DNA of 64,000 nt from an uncultured Oscillospiraceae bacterium (GTDB lineage: Bacteria > Bacillota > Clostridia > Oscillospirales > Oscillospiraceae), in the NCBI GenBank assembly GCA_910589085.1, contig CAJUSG010000001.1, forward strand, positions 1-64,000, given 5' to 3'. This document shows positions 1-9,838 of the stretch, piece after piece; the first letter of the stretch is position 1, and every line of letters starts with the position of its first letter. The notes beneath the pieces were generated by a model. It saw nothing but the letters and a program-made list of their open reading frames with translations, ran no database searches and had not been told where the DNA came from. The position numbers and the translations under genes are program-made.

Positions 1-1278
<1,278 letters not shown>

Positions 1279-1282
<4 letters not shown>

Positions 1283-1647
1283 GTTACATTCCCCTTACTT
1301 AAGACTGCGTTTAACCGCATAGATAGTTTTTCTCTTAAATCATCAGCATTATCATAGAGAATAATATTGTCTCCACTCACATCAAAGTGAACTTTTTCCG
1401 AGTCAAAAAAGCCGCGTTGGCAGGTTAAAATTAGTTTAATGGGATGATTGCACAGTTGTAACCCTCTGGCGATCCCTGCTTCGTAATAAACGCCACCACG
1501 ATTACCTGTCAAATCAGCAATTAGGGCCACAGAATCTGTTATTTCTGTGGTGATTTCTCCAATAATCGAACCATTAAACTGCTTTTCATCAATTCGCATT
1601 GCTACATAATCCAAAGATTGAATGACTGGTTTATATGCAGTTTCATA
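1279..1647 (-). pseudogene. C-terminal part of a nucleoside deoxyribosyltransferase/TIR-like accessory gene, split by insertion
   Basis: The fragment reads, in frame, from the insertion junction to the stop overlapping the hsdS start. It contains MRIDEKQFNGSIIGEI, then LIADLTGNRGGVYYEAGIA. This is the second half of a Rossmann-like nucleoside 2-deoxyribosyltransferase or TIR-like domain, with its conserved Asp and the Glu of YYEAG. Its first half is at 2946-3251. Removing 1648-2945 restores one open frame of about 223 aa with no lost codon. The intact gene would have sat between hsdM and hsdS with overlapping start and stop codons. The enzymatic activity is not known; the family includes NAD- or nucleotide-cleaving immune effectors. 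Confidence 0.75.
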
Positions 1648-1833
1648 ATCGTACTATGAAATTCTCTGTTTTGTACAATCGCTGAAAGCCTTGCAACAGA
1701 ACGTATTCAGAAAAGTTTAAGAGAGATTTTTTCCTCAGTCATAAGAAGATAAGCAGTTTTATAGATAATCAACCTAAAATTCTCTGTTTCGTCACCCTTT
1801 ACCGCCTCTTTTCTGTCTCTTGTTAGCCTCTTT

Positions 1834-2034
1834 CTAAATACTTTCTTCCAGCTTTTTATAGATTTCTTTCCCTATTTTATCAAAATCAATGCTTATTTTG
1901 CTTTCTTTCTGCTCAATATTAAAACTTTCGTGCTGTTTTCTGTATAACCAATGAGAAATATCATTATTTTGCTACTTATTATCTCTATTTTCTTTTATAA
2001 ATGCAATTATTGGTAAATAGCTTTGTAAATACAT
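1834..2034 (-). pseudogene. Small decayed gene of the insertion, one in-frame amber codon
   Basis: An ATG at 2034 follows a strong ribosome-binding site (AAAGGAGG, 8-nt spacer). The frame gives 20 residues, meets a single TAG, then continues for 45 more residues (ending IGKEIYKKLEESI) to a second stop. A CAG-to-TAG mutation in a 66-aa gene explains this best. I do not recognise the family. The position downstream of the recombinase fragment suggests an element-encoded accessory protein. Confidence 0.45.
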
Positions 2035-2225
2035 AGTATTTACCTCCTTTCTTCTTAATTTCTTATATTATATCATAAAAATTTTTTTACAGCAAACTGT
2101 CGCTATAATGTAGCCTCTATAATTCTCTTAGATACCATATTGTCACTCTGTAAAAGTCTTGTATTTACTGTCATTTTTCAAGCGTTTCCTGTGCCAGTTT
2201 TTGAACCCATTTTCTGTATTTATGA

Positions 2226-2762
2226 TTAGCAAGGATAGGCCGAATTACAAAAAATAAGAACGCATAAATGAGGCTTAAAGCCTCGCCTTTGCGCTCTGGT
2301 GTACTTTCCCCTGTGACTACTGCCCCAGCCCATAGGGAGCCGACAGAGGCCGGGGGGATGGTTTTGGGAAAATACCCTTGCTTGCTCTTTCGGCATTTCA
2401 TCTTGTACTCTAACAAGCCTAATCTTAAAGCGGTCTATGTATTGTCTTTCCTCGTCCATGCACCAATACATGAAAGTACGTATACCCATTAAGTGATGAT
2501 TGATTGTAGCAGGACGCAAGCCTCTATCTTTCATACTGTTTGTCCATTCAATGAACATTGACGCTACAATATCGCCTGTTTCCTCTGCACGCTCTCCGAA
2601 GTATTTATAAAATTCATTGAACGTCACTTGATACGCCTTTAGTGTGTCTGGCTCTCTGCCTAACGCTTTCTTTTCTGCCATAAATTCCTCAAAGATGGAA
2701 TTAAGATACTGGTTGTTCATTTCTTCCCGTGTCAGTTTTGGCTTTAATCTTTGCTTTGCCAT
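2226..2762 (-). pseudogene. Tyrosine recombinase/integrase, N-terminal fragment
   Basis: The first 125 or so residues have the SAM-like core-binding domain of phage and transposon integrases (LNSIFEEFMAEKKALG, then LRPATINHHLMGIRTFMYW). After about residue 128 the sequence becomes unrelated and ends at 178 aa. The whole catalytic domain with the R-H-R-Y residues is missing. The start follows AAGGGGG. The gene cannot encode an active recombinase and was probably truncated by a later rearrangement near position 2380. Confidence 0.7.
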
Positions 2763-2945
2763 GTCTATACCCCCTTGAAGTTAAAAAATCAAACAAAGAT
2801 TTTTTCTCAATACTAACATGGAGATTAGCGGCAGTCAAGCAAAAATCAAATGATGAAGTTTAGCCGTTCGTCAAAATAGTAAAGTCTTGTGCTACAACAG
2901 ATACAAGGCTTTTTAATGGTGATTTTTTTGAAAATATTTCTCATA

Positions 2946-3251
2946 TGATTGATAAACAACGTCTGTTTCAGAAGAAAACATCATTGCGACAAATATCTGA
3001 TTTCTTTTTGCTATAGGCGGAATAGAAACCTTATCATACTTTCTTTTATATAGTTGACGCAATAGAGCAACCAAATTCTCACAATGATTTAATGCTGCTC
3101 CATGCAACTTTATTTTGTCTATAAGTATCCATGCTTCTTCATTTGGCTCGTTTGTTTCCTCTAAAAAAGCCTCCACTTCATAGACCCATTCGCTAACATT
3201 TGGCTGTTTAGGATTATCAATTAGGCTCTTTAGTCTCTCTTTCTCTGTCAT
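2946..3251 (-). pseudogene. N-terminal part of the split deoxyribosyltransferase/TIR-like gene
   Basis: An alpha-helical N-terminal region of about 80 residues is followed by KRNQIFVAMMFSSETDVVYQ. This is the first beta-strand and nucleotide-site loop of the nucleoside deoxyribosyltransferase/TIR-like fold. The frame is cut at the TCATA junction and runs on for only 11 codons into the insertion. ATG 3251 is preferred over GTG 3260 because GGGG lies 8 nt upstream of it. hsdM ends at 3257, so the gene was coupled to hsdM. See 1279-1647 for the other half. Confidence 0.7.
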
Positions 3252-3256
3252 GCAAA

Positions 3257-4819
3257 TCACCCCTCAATCTCCATAATAATTCTCGCAATCTCATCCCGCA
3301 GCACCTGCTCCCGCGCCACAATTTCCTCGATCTCTGCGTTGAGCTTCACAATGTCGATCTTCTCCCGGGTGTCCTCCGCCTCCACATAGGTGGAGACAGA
3401 CAGGTTATAGCCGCTGTCCACGATCTCCGAATAGTCCGCCAAATGGGAAAAGTGCCTGATCTCCTCCCGCCCGGCGAACACGGACACGATCCGCTCAATG
3501 TTCTCCGCCGTCAGCCGGTTGTTGTTCGTCACCTTGATACACTCGCCGGAAGCATCAATAAACAACGTCTTGTTGTCCACCTTGCCTCGCTTCAGAACCA
3601 TAATACAGGTGGCGATGCTTGTCCCGAAAAACAGATTGGCCGGGAGCTGGATCACACAGTCGATGAAATTGTTGTCAATCAGATACTTGCGTATTTTCTG
3701 CTCTGCGCCGCTCCGGTACATAATGCCAGGGAAGCAGACAATAGCCGCCGTCCCGTTGGAGGCCAGCCAGGATAGAGAGTGCATGATAAAAGCCAAATCG
3801 GCCTTTGACTTCGGCGCCAGCACTCCAGCAGGAGAGAAGCGGGGGTCGTTGATTAGGATGGGATCATCATCCCCCGCCCATTTGATGGAGTAGGGCGGAT
3901 TGGAGACGATCAGCTCAAAGGGCTCGTCGTCCCAGTGCTGGGGCGCGGTCAGAGTGTCCTCGCAGGCAATGTCGAACTTGTCAAAGCCCACATCGTGGAG
4001 GAACATATTGATGCGGCACAGGTTATAGGTGGTGATGTTGATCTCCTGCCCAAAGAAGCCATTGCGGATGGCGTCTCGGCCCAGCACCTTTTCCGCCTTC
4101 AGCAGCAAGGAGCCGGAACCGCAGGCGGGATCGTAGACTTTGTTAATCTCTGTCTTGCCCACGGTTCCAAGGCGGGTCAGCAGCTCGGACACATCGGCGG
4201 GCGTGAAGAACTCGCCGCCGGATTTTCCTGCGTTGGAGGCGTACATGGTCATGAGATATTCATAGGCATCGCCAAAGGCATCGATGTCATGATCCTTCAC
4301 GTCGCCCAGATCCATGTCCGCCACGCCGTTCAACAGCTTGACCAGCTTTTCATTGCGTTTGGCCACTGTCGCGCCCAGTTTGTTGCTGTTCACGTCATAG
4401 TCGTCAAACAGGCCCGCAAAGCTGCTTTCGGACTGGCTGCCCTTGGCGGATTCCTCGATATGACGAAAAACCGCCTCCAGCGTCTCGTTCAGATTTTCAT
4501 CCTGGGGCGCGTTCTTTCTGACATTGCAGAATAGTTCGCTGGGCAGGATGAAAAAACCCTTTTCCTCCACCAGTCCGGTCCGCGCTTCTTCCGCCTCACT
4601 ATCGGGCATATCCGCATAATGGAAATCTGCATTTCCAGCATCCCACTCGCCACGGTTGATGTAACTCTCCAGATTTTCAGATATATAACGGTAGAACATC
4701 GTGCCAAGAACATAATTCTTAAAATCCCAGCCGTCTACCGCTCCGCGCAGTTCATCAGCAATCGCCCAGATTGCCCGGTGGAGCTCATCGCGTTCCTGTT
4801 CCTTCTTCCTGTCAGCCAT
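3257..4819 (-). CDS. hsdM: Type I restriction-modification DNA methyltransferase subunit HsdM
   Basis: This N6-adenine methyltransferase protects host DNA together with HsdS and forms the core of the restriction complex. The 520-aa protein has the HsdM N-terminal helical domain (residues 10-170), GGEFFTP (201-207), the SAM-binding [11 protein letters not shown] (230-240) and catalytic NPPY (307-310). A C-terminal helical tail contacts HsdS. Length and motifs are those of intact family members. GGAGGAA lies 5 nt before the start. It is the first gene of the minus-strand operon hsdM-accessory gene-hsdS; hsdR is not in the window and may lie left of base 1. Confidence 0.95.
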   Translation of the reverse strand: MADRKKEQERDELHRAIWAIADELRGAVDGWDFKNYVLGTMFYRYISENLESYINRGEWDAGNADFHYADMPDSEAEEARTGLVEEKGFFILPSELFCNVRKNAPQDENLNETLEAVFRHIEESAKGSQSESSFAGLFDDYDVNSNKLGATVAKRNEKLVKLLNGVADMDLGDVKDHDIDAFGDAYEYLMTMYASNAGKSGGEFFTPADVSELLTRLGTVGKTEINKVYDPACGSGSLLLKAEKVLGRDAIRNGFFGQEINITTYNLCRINMFLHDVGFDKFDIACEDTLTAPQHWDDEPFELIVSNPPYSIKWAGDDDPILINDPRFSPAGVLAPKSKADLAFIMHSLSWLASNGTAAIVCFPGIMYRSGAEQKIRKYLIDNNFIDCVIQLPANLFFGTSIATCIMVLKRGKVDNKTLFIDASGECIKVTNNNRLTAENIERIVSVFAGREEIRHFSHLADYSEIVDSGYNLSVSTYVEAEDTREKIDIVKLNAEIEEIVAREQVLRDEIARIIMEIEG

Positions 4820-4861
4820 GACTATTCCTCCATCTGTGCGGTTTCGCCATATTTAGTTCTA

Positions 4862-4890
4862 ATCATACATGAATTTTGTGATTTCCGCAA
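4862..4890 (-). promoter_or_regulatory. Sigma-A type promoter for the hsdM operon
   Basis: Reading the minus strand, TTGCGG (4890-4885), a 17-nt spacer and TATGAT (4867-4862) lie about 45 bp before the hsdM start. This is a close match to the vegetative consensus. Confidence 0.6.
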
Positions 4891-5286
4891 TAAAAATTTT
4901 CCAGATTATCAGCTGCTACGCCATCAATCTGTGTTTCTATCATCTTGACAAATTCATCCATTGGCGTTATACTACATACAACAGCAATTGATTGGAAAAG
5001 ATATTTAAATAATTGTCTTCATTATAACTGGCTTTCCCGAAAGGGATTGGATATCATTTATAGGCTTATCGCTGTACCCCAGGCACGGTTTTGTGTCTGG
5101 GGTAAAAGTAAATGACCGTCCAATCGGATACTTTTTCGGGGAAGCCTGTCATGATCTCAGTTTGAGGGAGCGGGCCAAGGGAAGCCATACGACACAGCGC
5201 CGAGCAGGGTTGCCTGTCAGGAACCGGATTGGGTAGAACGGCAATTTACGGCGATGCCCGCAAAATCAAACTGAAGGAGATGTACG
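4891..5286. other. Intergenic junction with a strong hairpin
   Basis: About 400 bp lie between the divergently oriented hsdM and ParB-like genes. A hairpin at 5075-5104 pairs TACCCCAG with CTGGGGTA and continues into the loop. A minus-strand open stretch of about 51 codons (5015-4863) has no credible start and looks like a gene remnant. The 5' part is AT-rich and the 3' part GC-rich, consistent with a boundary between the R-M island and the mobilizable element. Confidence 0.4.
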
Positions 5287-6204
5287 ATGCAAAACACAAA
5301 AACTGAATACAGCAGCTCTGAGCGGACCCCTGTCGTTCTGCCGGAGATGGAACAACTGCTTCCGCCGTTAAGCGAGGAGCAGTTTTCTTCTTTGGAACAC
5401 GATATCCTGGAAAATGGCTGCTACGCGCCCATCGTTATCAACGAGGACATGGTGGTCATTGACGGGCACAACCGGCTCCGCATCTGTGAAAAGCATGGTC
5501 TGCCCTACAAAATGCTGATGTTTTCGTTTGCCGATCTTCTGGAGGCAAAACAGTGGGCACTGGACACCCAGAAAGGCCGCCGCAACCTGGACAAGTGGGA
5601 ATTGGGGCAGATTGCACTGAAACTGAAGCCGGACATTGAGGCAAGGGCAAGGGCAAACCAGGGAACCCGCACCGACCTTTCGGTGAATTCACCGAAAGGT
5701 TACACGCCCACGGACACACGTAAAGAGCTGGCCCAGGCCGTTGGTATCGGGGAGCAGGCGATGGGCAGGATCGCGCAGTTAGCCGAAAATGCGCCCCAAT
5801 CGCTGAAAAATGCTCTGGAAAACAAAGAACTGTCCATCAACCGAGGCTGGAGAATCTTGAAAGCTGTCCAGCAGCTGCCGCCGGAGGAACAAGAGTCCGC
5901 TGCTGCCGAGATGCTATCGGCTGTGCGGGAAGTTGACCGGTCGGACGCTGAAGCGGACCGCAGAGGGAAAATCGCTGGTCTGTTCTGCAAAGCCTATGAA
6001 AAAGCGGTTCTGCTGACTCCCACAGAGGAAAACGTGCGGATCTGGACAGAGTGTACCCGCATGACCCAGGAAGAAATCAGGGACTCTGCACAGGAGTCCT
6101 ATGAACTGGCCCAGACGTTTCAGACCATTGGAGACCTGCTTAAGAATGCAATTTCCTGTGTGCATCAATGGCCAGACGCGCTATCTGATCAGGGGCAGAA
6201 CTGA
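5287..6204 (+). CDS. ParB/Srx-fold nuclease-domain protein of a mobile element
   Basis: The 305-aa protein has an N-terminal ParB-like domain (residues 20-115) with the signature DGHNRLRICEKHG, then a helix-turn-helix region (DTRKELAQAVGIGEQAMGRI, about 150-175) and a helical C-terminus. Such proteins are common on integrative elements of gut Clostridia and probably bind DNA to support element maintenance or regulation. No ParA partner is adjacent. The start follows AAGGAGATGTACG. A perfect 26-bp palindrome is embedded at codons 130-138. Function in partitioning is an inference only. Confidence 0.75.
   Translation: MQNTKTEYSSSERTPVVLPEMEQLLPPLSEEQFSSLEHDILENGCYAPIVINEDMVVIDGHNRLRICEKHGLPYKMLMFSFADLLEAKQWALDTQKGRRNLDKWELGQIALKLKPDIEARARANQGTRTDLSVNSPKGYTPTDTRKELAQAVGIGEQAMGRIAQLAENAPQSLKNALENKELSINRGWRILKAVQQLPPEEQESAAAEMLSAVREVDRSDAEADRRGKIAGLFCKAYEKAVLLTPTEENVRIWTECTRMTQEEIRDSAQESYELAQTFQTIGDLLKNAISCVHQWPDALSDQGQN
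5675..5700. repeat. Perfect 26-bp palindrome inside the ParB-like gene
   Basis: Each 13-bp arm, beginning ACCTTTCGGTGAA, is the exact reverse complement of the other, with centre GTGAATTCAC. It lies in the linker between the two domains and encodes LSVNSPKG without breaking the frame. The centre matches that of the 30-bp palindrome at 9704-9733. Confidence 0.9.
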
Positions 6205-6222
6205 GGGCAGGGGATTATGTGT

Positions 6223-6284
6223 GACACCCTGCCTATTCATACATTGGGGTATTGCTTTGGCAAGGGTGTCTGCGTTGACACCCT
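6223..6284. repeat. GACACCCT / AGGGTGTC repeats upstream of the 96-aa gene
   Basis: GACACCCT occurs at 6223-6230, and the pair AGGGTGTC (6263-6270) and GACACCCT (6277-6284) forms a hairpin with a 6-nt loop. The same octamer recurs at 6679-6699, 6723-6742, 6803 and 8330. It may be an operator or transcript hairpin for the small gene that lies between the copies. Confidence 0.6.
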
Positions 6285-6383
6285 CGTTATGAATCAAAGT
6301 GATAACTGTCTGGCAAATTATCTGGATGTTGCCGGAAAAGGGTGGTATCATGTGGGCCATCACATAATAGGAGGGCTTACAAA

Positions 6384-6674
6384 ATGAACGTGAAATTTTC
6401 CTTTGACAAAGCCATTGTAGAGCAGCGGGGCTTCACGCTGGAGGACGTATATCGGACGATAAAAAGTCTCTTCGCCGCCCACGGTTTCCCTTGTGGCTCC
6501 AAGGGAGATATCCTCTCTTTTACAGACAAGGGCCATGGCGATGATTTCGCAACCATGTGGGATATCATCCTGTCCCTACTGCGCTCGGAGTGGTTCGTGA
6601 AGTGCGCCACCTCCTGTGTCTGGCAGGACGAGGACAGCGAGGAGGATATCCTCTCCCAGGCGGGGAAAGCGTAA
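6384..6674 (+). CDS. Small conserved mobile-element protein of unknown function (96 aa)
   Basis: The ATG at 6384 follows AGGAGGG by 7 nt and is preferred over an in-frame upstream codon at 6342. The product starts MNVKFSFDKAIVEQRGFTLE and is acidic at its C-terminus, with two cysteines (CATSC) near residue 80. No signal peptide or membrane segment is seen. I recognise it only as a protein that accompanies ParB-like genes on Clostridia elements and can give no function. GACACCCT hairpins flank it on both sides. Confidence 0.65.
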   Translation: MNVKFSFDKAIVEQRGFTLEDVYRTIKSLFAAHGFPCGSKGDILSFTDKGHGDDFATMWDIILSLLRSEWFVKCATSCVWQDEDSEEDILSQAGKA

Positions 6675-6678
6675 GGCC

Positions 6679-6745
6679 AGGGTGTCTTATTGACACCCCA
6701 TATACCAGCAAGGAATATAGGGAGGGTGTCTTGTATGCACCCTCC
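6679..6745. repeat. Two further GGTGTC/GACACC hairpins
   Basis: AGGGTGTC (6679-6686) pairs with GACACCCC (6692-6699). GGGAGGGTGTC (6720-6730) pairs with GCACCCTCCC (6737-6746). Both follow the 96-aa gene and could act as transcription terminators, though neither has a long T run. Confidence 0.5.
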
Positions 6746-6940
6746 CTTCCGTTTTACCACAATATAATGTACCCAATAGTGTGGACAGGTTATTGAAAAA
6801 AAGACACCCTTCTGGTACGCTAAGGGAAACCCCGTTTTGTAGACAGCCGGGTGCTGAAGCGAAAAGCAAAACCCTGTTTTGTGGACAGGTTTAAATCGAA
6901 ATGGAACCCCAGACAGATAGAATGAGGATGGTGCAGAAGT

Positions 6941-7342
6941 ATGGCAATTCAACCATTTACGCCGGAAGAAATCCAGGAATTGAAAGGTCACCCCGCTGTA
7001 CAGAAAGTGAATGAATATTTTCTGCACCTTACCCCAGAATTTAAAGAATGGTTTTACCAGGAAATCCAGCGTGGTAGACACACAAAAGCCGTTTTGCAGG
7101 AGGCTGGATTTAACACGGATATCATAGCGACTCGAATCCGCAGCATCCGTTCACATATTCTGAAATGGAAGGCTGAACAGCCCAAAATGTCATCCCGATT
7201 TACCTCTTCACCAGCCCAGGCCAATGTTTACGAGCTTGCTGCGGCCCATGTGAAAATTGGCAAACTGGAGCACGAACTGAAGCGTGCCAGACAGGAACTT
7301 GAATTTGTAAAAAAAATTATAGACGCTGGCAGGGAGGAGTAG
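6941..7342 (+). CDS. IS3-family transposase OrfA
   Basis: The 133-aa protein has an N-terminal helical DNA-binding region and a C-terminal leucine-zipper helix (about residues 100-130) typical of OrfA. It ends 6 bp before the orfB frame opens from GTG. An A8 run at 7309-7316 near its end is placed for -1 ribosomal slippage; the shifted frame is open into orfB and would give the OrfAB fusion transposase. Confidence 0.85.
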   Translation: MAIQPFTPEEIQELKGHPAVQKVNEYFLHLTPEFKEWFYQEIQRGRHTKAVLQEAGFNTDIIATRIRSIRSHILKWKAEQPKMSSRFTSSPAQANVYELAAAHVKIGKLEHELKRARQELEFVKKIIDAGREE

Positions 7343-7347
7343 ATAGC

Positions 7348-8328
7348 GTGTTTGTTCCAGCTCCGACAGGCGAGAGGTTTGCTATGATACAGGACACACT
7401 GTCTTCCCGTGACAACATCCTGAGTGTTTCTGAGTTGTGCCGCATCGCCAATGTTTCTCGCTCTGGATATTACCGCTGGGCCGCTGCTGCTGAATCCCGC
7501 GCAAGACGTGAGACCCAGGATCAGAATGATTTCGCACTGATTTTGCAGGCGTACAACCATCGTGGATACGCAAAAGGAGCGCGCAGTATCTATATGTGTC
7601 TCCTGCATTTGGAAACTCCCGTGTGCATGAATCTCAAGAAAATCCGGAGAATCATGAATAAATACGGCTTAAAGTGCCCCATCCGAAAAGCAAATCCTTA
7701 CCGCCGGATGCTCAAGGCAATGAGAACGAGCCATGTGGCGCCCAATCTTCTGCAGCGAGAGTTCCGGGAACATGGCCCGCGCAAGATCTTGCTGACAGAC
7801 ATTACTTACCTGACGTATGGCTCTGGGCAGCGCGCCTACATGGTAACAATCCTGGATGCTTACACCAAGCAGCTGCTGGCCTATGAAGTAAGCCAGTCTC
7901 TAAAAATCGACTTTGTCCTCAACGCAGTGAATCGGCTGATCAAAATCCATGGTGTTTCTCTACAGGCAGAAACTCTGATCAACAGCGACCAGGGTTCCCA
8001 CTACACCAGCTTGAAATTTATTCAAATCATCCGGGACAATCATCTGCGCCAGTCCATGTCCAGAAAAGCCAACTGCTGGGACAACGCACCCCAGGAAAGC
8101 TTTTTCGGGCATATGAAGGATGAGTTGGACTTGGCCGCCTGCGGCGATTACAACGACCTCCTTGCCCGTATAGACGATTGGGCAGACTATTACAACAACG
8201 ATCGTTACCAATGGAACCTGGCACTCCTGTCTCCGAACGAATATGCGCGTTACCTGGAATCTGGAGTTTATCCTTTGAAGAAATCCGCCCCTGATGATCC
8301 TTTTGCGAAACCGTCTCTGTTCTCATAA
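7348..8328 (+). CDS. IS3-family transposase OrfB, DDE integrase core
   Basis: The frame has a rve-type catalytic core with the three acidic residues in LLTDITYL, INSDQGSHY and WDNAPQESFFGHMKDEL. An HTH_21-like segment (YNHRGYAKGARSIY) lies upstream of the core. Product length from GTG 7348 is 326 aa, but it is more likely made as an OrfAB fusion by -1 frameshifting at the A8 tract. All catalytic residues are present, so the transposase may be active even though the ends look degraded. Confidence 0.9.
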   Translation: MFVPAPTGERFAMIQDTLSSRDNILSVSELCRIANVSRSGYYRWAAAAESRARRETQDQNDFALILQAYNHRGYAKGARSIYMCLLHLETPVCMNLKKIRRIMNKYGLKCPIRKANPYRRMLKAMRTSHVAPNLLQREFREHGPRKILLTDITYLTYGSGQRAYMVTILDAYTKQLLAYEVSQSLKIDFVLNAVNRLIKIHGVSLQAETLINSDQGSHYTSLKFIQIIRDNHLRQSMSRKANCWDNAPQESFFGHMKDELDLAACGDYNDLLARIDDWADYYNNDRYQWNLALLSPNEYARYLESGVYPLKKSAPDDPFAKPSLFS

Positions 8329-8486
8329 TGACACCCTATTATTGTCCTTGACTTGGGGGACAGTTTACAAGGGAAAACTTTCGATTTGGATATAGTCGAC
8401 ATAAAAAAGCACGCTGGATCTATTTTGTTTTAGCGGCCCCACCGTCCCCATCCGAACAAATAAAAATCAACTTGCCGCTGGGGAAA

Positions 8487-8610
8487 GCCCCGCCGCTGGC
8501 GGGGCCAAGGCCCTCACCGCCGGGGCGGTGAGGGCGCAAGCATCGCGTTTTGATGTCAAAACGCCACTTGCAGGGGAACTCCCCTGACCCCCATGCCGCC
8601 CTGCGGGCGG
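8487..8610. repeat. Five consecutive short-loop hairpins
   Basis: Perfect inverted repeats follow one another: 8487-8505 (GCCCCGCC arms), 8510-8535 (GCCCTCACCGCC arms, 2-nt loop), 8545-8564 (GCGTTTTGA arms), 8571-8586 (CAGGGGA arms) and 8596-8610 (CCGCCC arms). Arms differ in sequence but are always complementary. With 8616-8910 they form an unbroken array of twelve in the 549-bp gap before the mobC-like genes, a plausible oriT or operator region. Confidence 0.85.
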
Positions 8611-8615
8611 TAACC

Positions 8616-8910
8616 TTTTGGCAACGTTGCCAAAAAGTCAAATCGAACCTTTTGACAAGGTTGTCAGAAGGTGCACTCAACTGCTATCGGGTTTGACAAC
8701 ATTGTCAAAAGCGGTTTCCCATGGACCTTCGGCAAGATTGCCGGAAATCCACTATGCTGAAAATCGGGTTCGGCAATGTTGCCCAACCCGATTTTGCATT
8801 TCATGCAGCAGGCGTAGTAAGGTTTGGCAACATTGCCAAACCTTATTCCATACCACCAGAGGGATGGATTCCTCTACAAAATACCGCTTTTGGCAATATT
8901 GCCGAAAGCG
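8616..8910. repeat. Array of seven palindromes with a GGCAA-N2-TTGCC type core
   Basis: Palindromes lie at 8616-8635, 8648-8671, 8692-8709, 8728-8746, 8761-8794, 8819-8844 and 8885-8910. The core is GGCAA-N2-TTGCC in five and GACAA-N2-TTGTC in two. Arm sequences outside the core differ from copy to copy yet remain complementary. They end 9 bp before the first RHH gene and could be its binding sites. Confidence 0.9.
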
Positions 8911-8918
8911 AGATAGGA

Positions 8919-9257
8919 GTGAAAAATACGAACAAACAATCACATCGTACCTGTGTCCGCATGAGCGCCAAGGACTACGAGCTACTGAAGAAAAAGAGCG
9001 CGGCTGCCGGACTGTCCGCCAATGCGTGGCTGATGGCGCAGTTGGAAACCAACCGTCCTGTCCTGCACCGGGAGGAGGAAACTTGGGAGGCCATCCGCTT
9101 CATGGACGAAACGGGCCGGGAAATCAACGTTATCGCCCGCGATTTCAACAGCGGATATGGTACGGCGGAGCAGCTCCGCCACGCTGTTCATCTTTTGGGT
9201 GCTGTGTACGAACGGCTCTATGCACTGAGGAAGAAGGGGTATCTCCATGCGGCATAA
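8919..9257 (+). CDS. MobC-like ribbon-helix-helix mobilization protein
   Basis: The 112-aa product from GTG 8919 has an N-terminal ribbon-helix-helix DNA-binding segment (RTCVRMSAKDYELLKKK, residues 10-28). A C-terminal MobC-like helical region with EINVIARDFNSG follows. MobC proteins bind oriT and help the relaxase open DNA in conjugative mobilization. Starts farther upstream would translate the palindrome array and are unlikely. It overlaps the next gene by 11 bp. No relaxase gene follows, so the module is incomplete here. Confidence 0.75.
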   Translation: MKNTNKQSHRTCVRMSAKDYELLKKKSAAAGLSANAWLMAQLETNRPVLHREEETWEAIRFMDETGREINVIARDFNSGYGTAEQLRHAVHLLGAVYERLYALRKKGYLHAA

Positions 9258-9600
9258 TTGGAAAACGCGGAAAGTTCGAGTTTCCACGCGGGACTACAGC
9301 AGAAACCTATCTGTCCGCATGACGGAGGAGCAGTACCAGCAGCTTCAACGGTACATGGGAATGACCAGGCTGCACAGCACGGCTTATTTTTGCCGCCTGA
9401 TTCAAGGCGGTGAGTTCAAGGGCCGTTCACCAAAGTTGAACCATGCCCTGCACGCCAGCGTCAACAGGATCTACTCCAACGTGAAGCAGATCACCCGCCA
9501 TCAACGGGCCAGGGACATGGACACAGAGGCCATTGGGAAATTGGCCTTTCTGATGGATAAGGTCTGCGAGGAGGTCTATCTGCTCTCCAGCCAGAAATAG
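9247..9600 (+). CDS. Second MobC-like ribbon-helix-helix protein
   Basis: The 117-aa product has an RHH segment (RNLSVRMTEEQYQQLQRYMG, residues 19-38), then a MobC-like helical region (SVNRIYSNVKQITRHQRA). It overlaps the preceding mobC-like gene and is presumably translated with it. A relaxase of the MobA/VirD2 type would be expected next. Instead, direct-repeat DNA and a secreted transglutaminase gene follow, suggesting replacement of the relaxase by cargo. Confidence 0.7.
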   Translation: MRHNWKTRKVRVSTRDYSRNLSVRMTEEQYQQLQRYMGMTRLHSTAYFCRLIQGGEFKGRSPKLNHALHASVNRIYSNVKQITRHQRARDMDTEAIGKLAFLMDKVCEEVYLLSSQK

Positions 9601-9611
9601 CCCTCCGTTGG

Positions 9612-9636
9612 CCCACAGGAGGCCCTGTACGGCCTC
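9612..9636. repeat. Direct repeat copy 1 (25 bp identical) before the transglutaminase gene
   Basis: The 25 bases beginning CCCACAGGAGGCCC recur exactly at 10772-10796. A looser match continues for about 60 bp (GGGAGTCCC-GCCCCACC). The two copies bracket the transglutaminase-like gene and its terminator. Confidence 0.9.
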
Positions 9637-9703
9637 TGTCCACCCGGCGGGAGTCCCTGCCCCACCAAAGCCGTAAAGCCCAGCGTGGGCGGGCGTGGCG
9701 AAA

Positions 9704-9733
9704 ATCGGGTTTTGTGAATTCACAAAACCCGAT
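9704..9733. repeat. Perfect 30-bp palindrome
   Basis: The 15-bp arms, beginning ATCGGGTTTTGTGAA, are exact reverse complements. The outer ATCGGGTT is shared with the 34-bp palindrome at 8761-8794, and the centre GTGAATTCAC is shared with the one at 5675-5700. It lies between mobC-like gene 2 and the transglutaminase gene. Confidence 0.9.
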
Positions 9734-9838
9734 CTCATACATGACACTGTCTGCCGATTGTATTCGACTTCTCCCGCCTTCTGTGGTATGGTTTGGTTTG
9801 CAAAAGCCCCACCATATTACGAAACGGAGGAATCGAGC

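Larger units (their letters stand above)
1648..2945 (-). mobile_element. 1.3-kb AT-rich insertion carrying an integrase fragment
   Basis: The segment interrupts a gene whose two halves join perfectly in frame once it is removed. The pentamer TCATA occurs at 1643-1647 and 2941-2945, consistent with a target duplication or a shared recombination core. Inside are a truncated tyrosine recombinase gene (2226-2762), a small decayed gene (1834-2034) and otherwise AT-rich non-coding DNA. A GC-rich patch at about 2285-2365 breaks the recombinase, so the element is itself a mosaic and probably immobile. I found no clear terminal inverted repeats. Confidence 0.75.
6768..8369 (+). mobile_element. IS3-family insertion sequence
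   Basis: The segment of about 1.6 kb begins TGTACCC and ends GTTTACA, which are TG...CA termini with only loosely matched inverted repeats. It carries overlapping orfA and orfB transposase genes with an A8 slippery tract. No flanking target duplication is seen (TAA left, AGG right), suggesting an old insertion or recombined ends, so the ends are approximate. It separates the ParB-like block from the mobilization block. Confidence 0.75.

Noticed and set aside
4863..5026. Short minus-strand open stretch with possible coding look
   Set aside because: About 51 codons without a start or ribosome-binding site; kept only as a possible remnant.
6765..8372. Target-site duplication for the IS3 element
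   Set aside because: The three bases on each side (TAA and AGG) do not match.
8616..8910. Possible CRISPR array
   Set aside because: The units are palindromes with variable arms and irregular spacing; there are no identical direct repeats, regular spacers or cas genes.
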